64,000 nt of DNA from Schistocerca nitens (lineage: Eukaryota; Arthropoda; Insecta; Orthoptera; Acrididae): positions 736,791,450-736,855,449 of the forward strand of contig NC_064615.1 of the NCBI RefSeq assembly GCF_023898315.1, in the 5' to 3' direction. Positions 22,033 to 33,931 of this stretch are shown here, piece by piece. The stretch's first letter is position 1; the number at the start of each line of letters is the position of its first letter. The notes under the pieces are model-generated. The model was given only the letters and a program-made list of their open reading frames with translations, did not search any database and was not told where the DNA came from. A program made the position numbers and the translations under genes.

Positions 22033-22867
22033 TAAGAGCCAACTGTTGTGACTGTGCGGGTGCACAATGACCACTGAAGGATCTCACGGATAATATAGCA
22101 AGTCCATGAACCACCACTTGTACACTCACAAAAAAATTTTTTGAAATGACCTTAGCACCAGCAACGCTGTTAACCAGTCCCTTGCTGAATTATTAACACA
22201 TGTACAAACACTAACAGTCCCAACTTCTCACATATTATGCATGTACTATGTATGACCAACAGAACTGTGTGCAATGAAATGAATGCTACAAGTTACTTAA
22301 TTTGCTGAACTGGTGTCAATTACAATTTTATAACATGAGAATACAATTAAAAAGGTACAAAATACATCATTAAAGAACATAACAATACAGATAACATTTG
22401 TAGTAGTACAGGCTTTACAAAAAAAATAGAAATAAATAGATACATCAGTGTTACAGGAATTATGACATAAGTAAATAAATAAATTAATGAGAATATTTTT
22501 CGAAACATTAATTTCACACATGAGCATTGAAACAGAACAGAAATAATAATGTCTAAACATCTTTACAAAGTAAATAACATAGTATTAGAAAAATTCTACA
22601 ACATAAGTCTGATTAGCTAAACACATAAAGACAGGAAAAACACAAATATACAAGGTTACACAAACACATAGCGGAATAACACAAAAGGAAAGGACAGGGT
22701 TCGTTTTCAGTGTAACATTTGGTACTGCAGTCCAACCCAAAACTTCATTCCATAGATCTTTCCTGCAAAAAAAAAAATTCTATCTAACCCTCTTGTCCCT
22801 AAACCCTACTGTTTTGTTCGTATCCTCTTTCAAAATAAATATTTCTCATTGTACAATACACATTTTT

Positions 22868-23061
22868 AGTCTGTGTGTGTGAAATCTTACGGGACTTAAC
22901 TGCTAAGGTCATCAGTCCCTAAGCTTACATACTACTTAACCTAAAGTATCATAAGGACAAACACACACATCCATGCCCGAGGAAGGACTCGAACCTCTGC
23001 CTGGACCAGCCGCACATTCCATGACTGCAGCGCCCTAGACCACTCGGCTAATCCCGCGCGG
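22868..23061 (-). mobile_element. tRNA-headed SINE (minus strand)
   Basis: Read in reverse, the head contains ccgagtggtctagggcgctg, and box B is aggttcgagtcc. The tail tgatgaccttagcagttaag differs from the common tail and marks another subfamily. A perfect 14-bp duplication caatacacattttt occurs at 22854-22867 and 23062-23075. It lies inside the LTR element. Confidence 0.92.
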
Positions 23062-23760
23062 CAATACACATTTTTGCCCAAATCTTTTTCATATAACTTC
23101 TCAATGCATTCTTTCCCAATTCTTCATAGTTAGTTTCTTATATCGTATCCCCCCTCTTAAGCTAACTTAAATCTACTGAACTCAAATACATAAACTAAGG
23201 GACGAGGCAATGCAGCAGTACAAAACAATTAACACAAACAGCAATGACAAAAAAATGCAAATTGGCAAAGCTGGCAGCAGTAAAACTAAATTAGCAAAGC
23301 ACATGCAACATTACAACTAATATGAGCCAATTACAACTAATACGAGCCAATGACCCCCAATGAACCATGGACCTTGCCGTTGGTGGGGAGGCTTGCGTGC
23401 CTCAATGATACAGATAGCTGTACCATAGGTGCAACCACAACGGAGGGGTATCTGTTGAGAGGCCAGACAATCGTGCGGTTCCTGAAGAGGGGCAGCAGCC
23501 TTTTCAGTAGTTGCAGGGGCAACAGTCTGGATGATTTGACTGATCTGGCCTTGTAACACTAACCAAAATGGCCTTGCTGTTCTGGTACTTCGAACGGTTG
23601 AAAGCAAGGGGAAACTACAGCCGTAATTTTTCCCAAGGGCATGCAGCTTTACTGTATGATTAAATGATGATGGCGCCCTCTTGGGTAAAATATTCTGGAG
23701 GTAAAATAGTCCCCCATTCGGATCTCTGGGTGGGAACTATTCAAGAGGACGTCATTATCA

Positions 23761-24427
23761 TGAGAAAGAAAACTGACGTTCTACGGATCGGAGCGTGGAA
23801 TATCAGATCCCTTAATCAGGCAGGTAGGTTAGAAAATTTAAAATGGGGAATGGATAGATTAAAGTTAGATATAGTGGGAATTAGTGAAGTTCGGTTGCAG
23901 GAGGAACAAGACTTCTGGTAAGGGGAATACAGGGTTAAAAATACAAAATCAAATATGGGTAATGCAGGAGTAGGTTTAATAATGAATAAAAAAATAGGAG
24001 TACTGGTAAGCTAAAGCATAGTGAAAGCATTATTGTGACCAAGATAGACACGAAGTCCATGCCTACTACAGTAGTACAAGTTTAGATGCCAACTAGCTCG
24101 GCAGATGACTAAGAAATTGATGAAATGTGTGATGAGATAAAAGGAATTATTCAGGTAGTGAAGGGAGACGAATATTTAATAGTCATGGGGGACTGGAATT
24201 TGACAGTCGGAAAAGGAAGAGAAGGAAACGTAGTAGGTGAATATGGACTGGGGGTAAGAAATGAAAGAGGAAGCTGGATGGTAGAATTTTGCGCAGAGCA
24301 TAACTTAATCATAGCTAACACTTGGTTCAAGAATCATGAAAGAAGGTTGTATACATGGAAGAACCCTCGAGATACTGACAGGTTTCAGATAGATTATATA
24401 ATGGTAAGACAGAGATATAGGAACTAG
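23761..24427 (+). pseudogene. LINE endonuclease (APE-like) domain, decayed
   Basis: Broken frames give LRIGAWNIRSLNQAGRLENL, DIVGISEVRLQEEQ (the catalytic Glu), IVMGDWN and DRFQIDYIMVRQR (a D..iDyi motif). This is an exonuclease/endonuclease/phosphatase fold that nicks target DNA to prime reverse transcription. In-frame stops at about 23921 and between 24000 and 24120 break it. The usual SDH motif follows at about 24470, after the stop at 24425. Confidence 0.88.
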
Positions 24428-24654
24428 GTTTTAAATTGTAAGACATTTCCAGTGGCAGATGTGGACTCTGACCACAATATATTGGTTATGAACTGTAGAT
24501 TAAAACTGAAGATACTGCAAAAAGGTGGGAATTTAAGCAGATGGGACCTGGATAAACTGAGTAAACCAGAGGTTGTACAGAGTTGCAGGGAGACCATAAG
24601 GGAACAGTTGACGGAATGGGGGAAAGAAATACAGTAGAAGAAGAATGAGTAGCT

Positions 24655-26535
24655 TTGAGGGATGAAATAGTGAATGCAGCAGAGGATCAAATAGGTAAAA
24701 AGACGAGGGCTAGTAGAAACCCTTGGGTAACAGAAGAAATATTGAATTTAATTGATGAAAGGAGAAAATATAAAAATGCACTAAATGAGGCAGGTAAAAA
24801 GGAATACAAACGTCTCAGAAATGAAATTGATAGGAAGTGCAAAATGGCTAAGCAGGGATGGCTAGAGGACAAATGTAAGGATGTAGAGGCTTATCTCACT
24901 AGGGGTAAGACAGAGGCTCCCTACAGGAAAATTAAAGAGACCTTTAGAGAAAGGAGAACCACTTGCATGAATATCAAGAGCTTTGATGGAAACCCAGTTC
25001 TAAGCAAAGAAGGGAAAGCAGAAAGGTGGAAGGAGAATATAGAGGGTCTATACAAGGGCGATGTACTTGAAGACAATATTATGGAAATGGAAGAGGATGT
25101 AGATGAAGATGAAATGGGAGGTATGATACTGCATGAAGAGTTTGACAGAGCACTGAAAGACCTAAGTCGAAACAAGGCCCCGGGAGTAGACAAGATTCCA
25201 TTATAACTACTGACAGCTATGGCAGAGCCAGTCCTGACAAAACTCTACCATCTGGTGAGCAAGATGTATGAGACAGGCGAAATACCCTCAGACTTCAAGA
25301 AGAATATAATAATTCCAATCCCAAAGAAAGCTGGGGTTGACAGATGTGAAAATTACCGAACTATCAGTTTAATAAGTCACAGCTGCAAAATACTAACGCG
25401 CATTCTTTACAGACGAATGGAAAAACTAATAGAAGCCGACCTTCGGGAAGATTAGTTTGGATTCTGTAGAAATGTTGCAACACGTGAGGCAATACTGACC
25501 CTACGACCTATTTTATAAGAAATATTAAGAAAAGGCAAACCTACGTTTCTAGCATTTGTAGACTTAGAGAAAGCTTTTGACAATGTTGATTGGAATACTA
25601 TCTTTCAAATTCTGAAGGTGGTAGGGGTAAAATACACTGAGCGAAAGGCTATTTACAATTTGTACAGAAACCAGTTGGCAGTTATAAGAGTCAAGTGACA
25701 TGACAGGTAAGCAGTGGTTGAGAAGGGAGTGAGACAGGGTTGCAGCCTATCCCCAATGTTATTCAATCTGTATATTGAGCAAGCAGTAAAGGAAATAAAA
25801 GAAAAGTTCGGAGTATGTATTAAAATCCATGGAGAAGAAATAAAATCTTTGAGGTTCTCCGATGACATTGTAATTCTGTCAGAGACAGCAAAGGACTTGG
25901 AAGAGCAGTTGGACGGAATGGACAGTGTCTTGAAAGGAGGGTATAAGATGAACATCAACAAAAGCAAAACGAGGATAATGGAATGTAATCGGATTAAGTC
26001 GGGTGATGCTGAGGGAATTATATTAAGAAATGAGACACTTAAAGTAGTAAAGGAGTTTTGCTATTTGGGGAGCAAAATAACTGATGATTTTCGAAGTAGA
26101 GAGGATATGAAATGTAGTCTGGCAATGGCAAGGAAAGCGTTTCTGAAGAAGAGAAATTTGTTAACATCGGGTACAGATTTAAATGTCAGTAAGTCGTTTC
26201 TGAAAGTATTTGTATGGAGTGTAGCCATGTATGGAAGTGAAACATGGACGATCAATAGTTTGGACAAGAAGAGAATAGAAGCTTTCGAAATGTGGTGCTA
26301 CAGAAGAATGCTGAAGATAAGGTGGGTAGATCACGTAACTAATGAGGAGGTATTGAATAGGATTGGGGAGAAGAGAAGTTTGTGGCACAACTTGACTAGA
26401 AGAAGGGATCGGTTGGTAGGACATGTTTTGAGGCATCAAGGGATCACAAATTTAGCATTGGAGGGCAGCGTGGAGGGTAAAAATCGAAGAGGGAGACCAA
26501 GAGATAATAGACTAAGCAGATTCAGAAGGATGTAG
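24655..26535 (+). pseudogene. LINE reverse transcriptase (RTE type), decayed
   Basis: Order of motifs: SRNKAPGVDKIP, then FKKNIIIPIPKKAG, ENYRTISLISHSCKILTRIL, FVDLEKAFDNVDW (first Asp), GVRQGCSLSPMLFNLYIE, and the active site RFSDDIVIL. Most relatives have FADD, so this copy has Ser for Ala. The C-terminal part includes WSVAMYGSETWT and MWCYRRMLKIRWVDHVTNEE. Stops at 25204, 25453, 25517 and 25696 break the frame. Confidence 0.9.
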
Positions 26536-26580
26536 GCTGCAGTAGGTACTGGGAGATGAAGAAGCTTGCACAGGATAGAG

Positions 26581-26979
26581 ATTTCAATTTACCAGATATT
26601 GACTGGGAGACTCAGATGTTTAGGACGAGTGACATTATACTGAGTGCACTATCCGAAAATTACCTCGAGCAATTAAACAGAGAACCGACTCGTGGAGATA
26701 ACATCTTGGACCTACTGATAACGAACAGACCCGAACTTTTCGACTCTGTAAGTGTAAAACAGGGAATCAGTGATCATAAGGCCGTTGCAGCATCCCTGAA
26801 TATGGAAGTTAATAGGAATATAGAAAAAGGGAGGAAGGTTTATCTGTTTAGCAAGAGTAATAGAAGGCAGATTTCGGACTACCTAACAGATCAAAACGAA
26901 AATTTTTGTTCCGACACTGACAATGTTGAGTGTTTATGGAAAAAGTTCAAGGAAATCGTAAAATGCGTTTTAGACAGAT
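26581..26979 (+). pseudogene. LINE endonuclease C-terminus and start of linker
   Basis: Frame reads DFNLPDIDWETQMFRTSDII, NILDLLITNRPELFDSV, GISDHKAVAASL (the SDH motif of APE endonucleases) and then the linker KKFKEIVKCVLDR. It ends where the solo LTR begins. The first bases are shared in frame with the RTE flank, so the ORF's nominal ATG at 26556 is not biological. Confidence 0.85.
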
Positions 26980-29231
26980 TGTAACGTGCGCGTGGGGCAC
27001 ACAATACTCATTAAAGCCTGTACTATGGTAAGTGAGTGGGGTTCACCTTACGAGACTGGATTTTTGTATAGATATTGACTGTGTGTACCTGAATGGGGGC
27101 AAATCAGACTTACGCCCACTCTGTAATAACAATGATACGTCAAATAAGTCCGAAATACAACTACACGTCACGACGGACAAAAAGCAACACAGCAGATGCT
27201 ACCAATTTGTTAATAATACGGTCGCCAGCCTAATTAGGCATTAACTGAGTTTCTTCTCTGTACAAGTTGATGTACATTCATGCAAAACAACACGTAGTAA
27301 CACTGCATAATATAGTAAATTTTAGAACCGGAAAATCTATTGAACTGATAGTTTCACTTTCTGTACTGATATGGAAAAATCATGAATACATAACACTACA
27401 CTATAATGTATACTACCAAACTTCGTACTGTCTATTGATCTGATTAAAATCGGGCATAGGTTACCCTAGAAATAGCACTTTGGGGCCACACACAAAATGT
27501 CAGTTTTGATAAAGATAAAACACTGATAACTTTTGACATATATATTGACTTTAACTTTTGCTAGTCAAACCAATTTAGAACACTTCAGAATTCAAATGAA
27601 TAAAAAAAGGGGGGGGGGGGGGGAACCTCTGAAACTGTCATGATCACTGTATTAAAAAAATTAATTACTGACACCGTTATGCGACAAGATTTCCAGTATA
27701 TGAGTTACTACTCTCTTTATCTTATTTCCTACTCATTTAAATACCTTTATATCTGTCTCGAAATAATTAAACTTAATTACTAAATCAATATTAAAGTTAT
27801 CTTCCAACTTTATCAGACCTTCGTTATTCATTTACTGGTTCATTAACAAAACAGTTCTTTAAACACCATTCTAACATAGTTAGGTCTATAAGTAATTACT
27901 ATTAACACAAAATTTAATTTTTCATTTCGGGACACTCGGATTGCACAACATTTGGAAAGGACCCTATCTAGGTTAGTTGTGAGGATAATTAAATGATAGG
28001 AATGTTCTGGTAAAATTTAAGTAACACTGGTCCATACGAATACAGTACTAAAAGTTTCAACCTGTTTGTATCGATGCGGCGGTTGGCAGGCGGCGAGATG
28101 GCGAGGCACAGAGCACACATACAATCACAGCTATGGCTCTTGACGTATCGGCACTTTAATTCTTCTTAGCGTCGCAATCCTTTTCCGTTTAGTGCCTATG
28201 GAATTTTGCCATGCTGTATGGGTGTTGGAACGGCATACCCGAGGCTCAGTGAAACTACGTCTTCCAGGAGAGCTTCCTCGCTCCAGAAGGTGTTGCTCAG
28301 ACCAATGCCAAACTCCAACTACTACTGCTGAGCCCGTTGTGCCGTACAGCGCCCGTGCGCATTTTCCCGCGCTCGCCTGCCATCCACCTTTTACCGCTCC
28401 CTTACAGACAGGGTATTCACCCGAGGTTTTGCATTCTACGTATTCTAACACATTGCCTACGTATGGACCAGACGCACATTTACAATCTTAAACATCTTAC
28501 AACAGTCTCAACATTTGTTACATTTCAATTCTATTACAATATTGCTTGACATTTGACATAAACATTAATATTCACATTGAAAATTGTTTACAGTTTTCTT
28601 AACACAATGGCATGAAACACGTAAACAAATGAAATCAGAACATCAATTACTTAAGTTTAACGCAAAAACAGATGGAAACAAAATATTATTTATATGTACA
28701 ATAGTACAACGTCGTTGTTGTTACAAGGTACGTGCCGAGTAAAACTGCGAGGGACGGGAAAAACCCACCGTGGTTCAACAACAAAGTTAGGAAACTACTG
28801 CGAAAGCAAAGAGAGCTTCACTCCAAGTTTAAACGCAGCCAAAACCTCTCAGACAAACAGAAACTAAATGATGTCAAAGTTAGCGTAAGAAGGCTATGAG
28901 TGAATATAGAAAAAGGGAGGAAGGTTTATCTGTTTAGCTAGAGTAATAGGAGGCAGATTTCAGACTACCTAACAGATCAAAACGAAAATTTCTGTTCCGA
29001 CACTGACAATGTTGAGGGTTCATGGAAAAAGTTCAAGGCAATCGTAAAATCCGTTTTAGACAGGCACGTGCAGAGTAAAACTGTGAAGGACGGGAAAAAC
29101 CCACCGTGGTTCAACAACAAACTCAGGAAACTACTGCGAAAGCAAAGAGAGCTTCACTGCAAATTTAAAAGCAGCCAAAACCTCTCAGACAAACAGAAGC
29201 TAAACGATATCAAAGTTAGCTTTGAGTGAAG
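26817..29231 (+). repeat. Tandem duplication within the LINE, first unit split by the LTR
   Basis: Unit 1 is 26817-26979 plus 28730-28902; unit 2 is about 28903-29231. Both carry the IEKGRKVYLFS...VLDR segment followed by the KDGKNPPWFNNK...LRKQREL segment. Each unit is about 330 bp. The LTR is only in unit 1, so the duplication came first or the LTR hit an already duplicated copy. Unit 2 has its own substitutions. Confidence 0.85.
26980..28725. mobile_element. Probable solo LTR (1746 bp)
   Basis: It interrupts the linker of the Jockey-like LINE exactly. Sequence starts tgtaacgtgcgcgtgg and ends gtcgttgttgttaca, so it has TG/CA borders with a short inverted end (tgtaac/gttaca). Flanks agat (26976-26979) and aggt (28726-28729) are a likely 4-bp duplication with one mismatch. 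No coding region is found inside. It includes a 16-base G run at about 27608. It could instead be a small non-autonomous LTR element. Confidence 0.55.
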
Positions 29232-30960
29232 CGTTCAGTGAATTCGAAAGTAAAATTCTATGTACCGACTTGACAGAAAATCCTAGGAAGTTCTGGTCTT
29301 ACGTTAAATCAGTGAGTGGCTCGAAACAGCATATCCAGACACTCCGGGATGATGATGGCATTGAAACAGAGGATGACACGCGTAAAGCTGAAATACTAAA
29401 CACCTTTTTCCAAAGCTGTTTCACAGTGGGAGACCGCACTGCAGTTCCTCCTCTAAATCCTCGCACAAACGAAAAAATGGCTGACATCGAAATAAGTGTC
29501 CAAGGAATAGAAAAGCGACTGGAATCACTCAACAGAGGAAAGTCCACTGGACCTGACAGGATACCAATTCGATTCTACACAAGAGTACGCGAAAGAACTT
29601 GCCCTCGTTCTAACAGCCGTGTACCGAAAGTCTATAGAGGAACAGAAGGTTCCAAATGATTGGAAAAGAGCACAGGTAGTCCCAGTCTTCAAGAAGGGTC
29701 GTCGAGCAGATGCGCAAAACTATAGACCTATATCTCTGACGTCGATCTGTTGTAGAATTTTAGAACATGTTTTTTGCTCGCGTATCATGTCGTTTTTGGA
29801 AACCCAGAATCTACTCTGTAGGAATCGACATGGATTCCGGAAACAGTGACCGTGTGAGACCCAACTCGCTTTGTTTGTTCGTGAGACCCAGAAAATATTA
29901 GATACAGGCTCCCAGATAGATGCTATTCTCCTTGACTTCCGGAAGGCATTCGATACAGTTCCGCACTGTCGCCTGATAAACAAAGTAAGAGCCTACTGAA
30001 TATCAGACCAGCTGTGTGGCTGGATTGAACAGTTTTTAGCAAACAGAACACAGCATGTTGTTATCAATGGAGAGACGTCTACAGACGTTAAGGTAACCTC
30101 TGGCGTGCCACAGGGGAGTGTTATGGGACCAATGCTTTTCACAATATATATAAATGACCTAGTAGATAGTATCGGAAGTTCCATGCGGCTTTTCGCAGAT
30201 GATGCTGTAGTATACAGAGAAGTTGCAGCATTAGAAAATTGTAGCGAAATGCAGGAAGATCTGCAGCGGATAGGCACTTGGCGCAGGGAGTGGCAACTGT
30301 CCCTTAACATAGATAAATGTAACGTATTGCGAATACATATAAAGAAGGATCCTTTATTGTATGATTATATCATAGCGGAACAAACACTGGTAGCAGTTAC
30401 TTCTGTAAAATATCTGGTAGTATGCGTGTGGAACGATTTGAAGTGGAATAATCACATAAAATTAATTGTTGGTAAGGTGGGTACCAGGTTGAGATTCATT
30501 GAGAGAGTCCTTAGAAAATGTAGTCCATCGACAAAGGAGGTGGCTTACAAAACACTCGTTTGACCTATACTTGAGTATTGCTCATCAGTGTGGGATCCGT
30601 ACCAGATCGGGTTGACGGAGGAGATAGAGAAGATCCAAAGAAGAGTGGCGCGTTTCGTCACGGGGTTATTTGGTAACTGTGATAGCGTTACGGAGATGTT
30701 CAGCAAACTCAAGTGGCAGACTCTGCAAGAGAGGCGCTCTGCATCGCGGTGTAGCTTGCTCGCCAGGTTTTGAGAGGGTGCGTTTCTGGATGAGGTATCG
30801 AATATATTGCCTCCCCCTACTTATACCTCCCGAAGAGATCACGAATTCACGAATGTAAAATTAGAGAGATTCGAGCGCGCACGGAGGCTTTCAGACAGTC
30901 GTTCTTCCTGCGAACCATACGCGACTGGAACAGAAAAGGGAGGTAATGACAGTGGCACGT
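29222..30960 (+). pseudogene. Jockey-like LINE reverse transcriptase, decayed
   Basis: Segments in order: FSEFESKILCTDLTENPRKF, GKSTGPDRIP, then after a frameshift near 29580 VPNDWKRAQVVPVFKKGRRA and QNYRPISLTSICCRILEHV. Next come LLDFRKAFDTVPH (first Asp), SGVPQGSVMGPMLFTIYIND and MRLFADDAVVY (FADD active site). The C-terminal part has LEYCSSVWDPYQIGLTEEIE. Stops at 29848, 29998 and 30561 disable it. The active-site residues are intact. Confidence 0.9.
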
Positions 30961-31100
30961 AAAGTGCCCTCCACCACACACCATTGGGTGGCTTGCGGAG
31001 TATAAATTTAGATGTAGATGTAGATGTAGGGTAGCATGGAGAGCTGCATCAAACCAGTCTCAGGTCTGAAGACCACAACAACAACAACATGAGCCAATGA

Positions 31101-33931
31101 ACAGCAACAAGAAAAATAAATCAGTAGCAAAACTGGCTTAACAGAGAAATACCAAGTGAAATTCAGCAGCACTATGCCTGGGAAACAGCAGCAGCAAATG
31201 CAATAACTTATATCTAAACATGACAAACCCACAAGCAGAAAAAATAGTACACTAAAGAGAACAATGCAGATAAGGGAAATATCTATTCACATCTTAATGT
31301 CTATGTCATTAAAGTGGTGCACCACAACAACTTATTCTAAAAAAATTTACCAAGTACTTGAAGAGAAAATTATGTATTCAGTTACTGTTATTAGTCCCTT
31401 GTTATTGTTCTTTCCTTTCCAAGTACTCTTTTTCGAAGAATGTGGATCATAAAATTATTATTTAATAGTTCTGTTGACAGAAAGTGTTCTCATTAGCAAA
31501 TGCATTTTATTTTATTTTATAAAACCAATGCTGCAACACAGCTGGAAACCAGATATCAAACAAAATAGGCAAATATATACATCAAGCAAGGCATGAAACA
31601 TCATTTACTAGCCATATGGCAATTCGCAAGGCAGTAAAAAAAATCTCTCAACTAGAGAGACAGTAGTCATAATCAGGTATATAGACATAAAATATTTCTC
31701 TTCATTTCATTAGGCATTTCAGTAAATATCAGAAAGTACGAGCTCCACAGTATAATCATATGTTTCCAAGTAATAGCGTGTCATATTTGCGATGCTTTCT
31801 ACAAAGGAATGTCAATAGTGAGGTTAATGACCTCTTTTTTCTCCACCTAATGGCTTTTTTTTTTTTTCAGGCAGGTGGGCGCCCACAACGCATTACGTCA
31901 AGATCACTTAGCTTTCTTACCGAAATATTTACGACAGCAGTTCGCACTACAGTAACAGTCTAATATAAAAAATTTCAAAGGTCGAGAATTTGCGTTACAA
32001 ATGTGTAGAAACAAAATCCTATAAATATAACAGTGTCCAAAAAACTTTCGCCGGCATTGTGAAACATTCACACATGTACACACATTTCATAACTGCTAAA
32101 GAACGATTCTTGGTTTCCAACATCCGTTTTCACAAATCAGAGTCCCTAACCACTACTCATTATTCCTTGCCTTATTACACATATACATATTCGTCAACAC
32201 TTCTTCAATGTTTCATCATAGTACATACATAGCATAATCAACTTCCTCATATAGCATCAGCTTATTGATCATAAACATACCTCAACAGCATAATACACAT
32301 CGTTATCGTAGTAATAACATCATAACAGATCAATCACATCTCAAAATCGTCGCAGCTTCTTTCAATAATTTCAAAACCTTCAATAAAGTCATCTACCTCA
32401 AACGTATTTCAAAAATCATGATCCCTTACCAAATACGACATTCAAAGCTCTCATAGTATCACAATGGTTCCGAAAAAATATGAACAGCTCACAAAGTACA
32501 GACAAAATACAATTTCATAAGTGTGTAGTTATCCAACTGTGTAATTGCGTAAACATGTGTCACTGACATAGTAAAAAAAATGTTTGTCTCTCTCAGTTAA
32601 ATGATCAGATAGCTGTGTAATTCTGTGTTAGAGAAATATGGTACCGATGTGTAAAGTTGTATAAGCAAATACCATATTATCTAGGGCTCCTAGCGCTCGC
32701 TACGCGCTTGGTACACAAAGTAGGCGTGTACCCTTGAGTATTAATGTAATTATACCCTCAGGTGTTACTGATTACAGCAATGGAATGAAATGTATCACGG
32801 AAAACCTTTGTATCTTTGTATTTCAAATATCTTTAATAATAAATGTTTTAAGTACAAAATTAATCACTCAAATACGTGTGCTGTAGCGCTAGACTGTGCG
32901 TCTTGTTGTAAGATAATCTCTGTTATTACTTAAGGGTAAAAAAGGTGCCAAGTGTCGTAATTATCGTCGTCCGTAAGCAAAGTTCTGCAGAAGTCAAAGT
33001 ACTTACCTCGTAATAAACAAAAGTGAAATGCTATGCATGTAGATATTGTAGTTATTGCGTACCTTGCCATGATCAAAAAAAGTACTATAATGTATCGTAT
33101 GGTTGTGCTACAGAAAAGGCTGTTTCATTGTAGCTACACCACAAAAGTTACTACTAAAACATGTTATACTTTCCAGAATAATACATAAAAACTGTGCAGA
33201 AATAAAACAGATACACCGCAAAAGCAACAATGTAAATTCTGTCACAATGTAAATTCTGTCACACATTAGTACCATCGTGATATAATCGTGTAGCTGTCAA
33301 AGAAACCAAATGGTAAGTCATCTTTAATCTCACAGAAAGTAAACCAAAATGTTGCATTAAAATCTCGTTAGCAGTACCAGTATATGTTCTAAGTATGTGA
33401 GCCTTATAGTCGTTACATAATCGTGCAACTAACAAGCAAGAATTTACACACACAATAACACTGTGTCGTCTGTTCACTATAACAATGCATTCGTAATTAC
33501 TGTCTAAATATGTTCCCTAGGTTCTAGTTAACTTCAAAACATTGTTGCATATTAACAGTTTCTAAGTATGACAAAGCGTACTAGTAACGTGAAGTGAAAA
33601 ATTTTGTAGCAAAGATTAAGTTAAAAAGCAGATTATCTCTCAATAAACGGTTTTACATGGGAAATGTGGTGCAATCCTTTACTCTTCCTAGTACGCAGAG
33701 TTTCAACTTCAAAGCAATTACTGTGTTGTATATGTCGGTAAGGAATACTGGAATTTTTCTCAAGGTTAGCTTATGTTATTTTTCTCTGAGCCTGCCGGCG
33801 CACATGGCTGCCTGCGGTGCGAGTCATTGTCTGTTACCTTTGTTGTCACGCGTCGTTACTGGGATCTGGAAGTCTAATTTCTACAAATTCACCTTGTCGA
33901 GAGGGCCCTGCCCTGTTTTAAACCCGCCAGT
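31101..33931. other. Non-coding internal part of the LTR element
   Basis: AT-rich sequence between the nested LINE and gag, where pol would be expected. No minus-strand ORF over about 75 codons and no RT, protease or integrase motif is visible. Poly-T and short repeats occur, for example at 31856-31868. Confidence 0.5.

Larger units (their letters stand above)
26581..31030 (+). mobile_element. Jockey-like LINE nested in the RTE element
   Basis: 5'-truncated at the DFNLPDIDWE motif of the endonuclease domain. It continues through the linker and reverse transcriptase and ends in a gatgtagatgtag repeat. It splits the RTE 3' end, whose sequence resumes as gtagcatggagagc. It contains an internal tandem duplication (26817-29231) and a probable solo LTR (26980-28725). 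The lineage is the same as the fragment at 8535. Confidence 0.88.
23354..31090 (+). mobile_element. RTE-clade LINE, interrupted by a second LINE
   Basis: The left part 23354-26580 carries a leader, APE endonuclease and reverse transcriptase. The 3' end is displaced to 31031-31090 (gtagcatggagagctgcatc, then accacaacaacaacaac). The target duplication gagccaatga lies at 23344-23353 and 31091-31100. The layout matches RTE-type LINEs common in arthropods, whose 3' end is a short ACA/CAA repeat. Several stops and frameshifts make it inactive. Confidence 0.9.

Noticed and set aside
23761-31030. Reverse transcriptase ORFs as the pol of the LTR retrotransposon
   Set aside because: They are on the opposite strand from gag and have LINE-type endonuclease and RT motifs with LINE 3' ends and target duplications.
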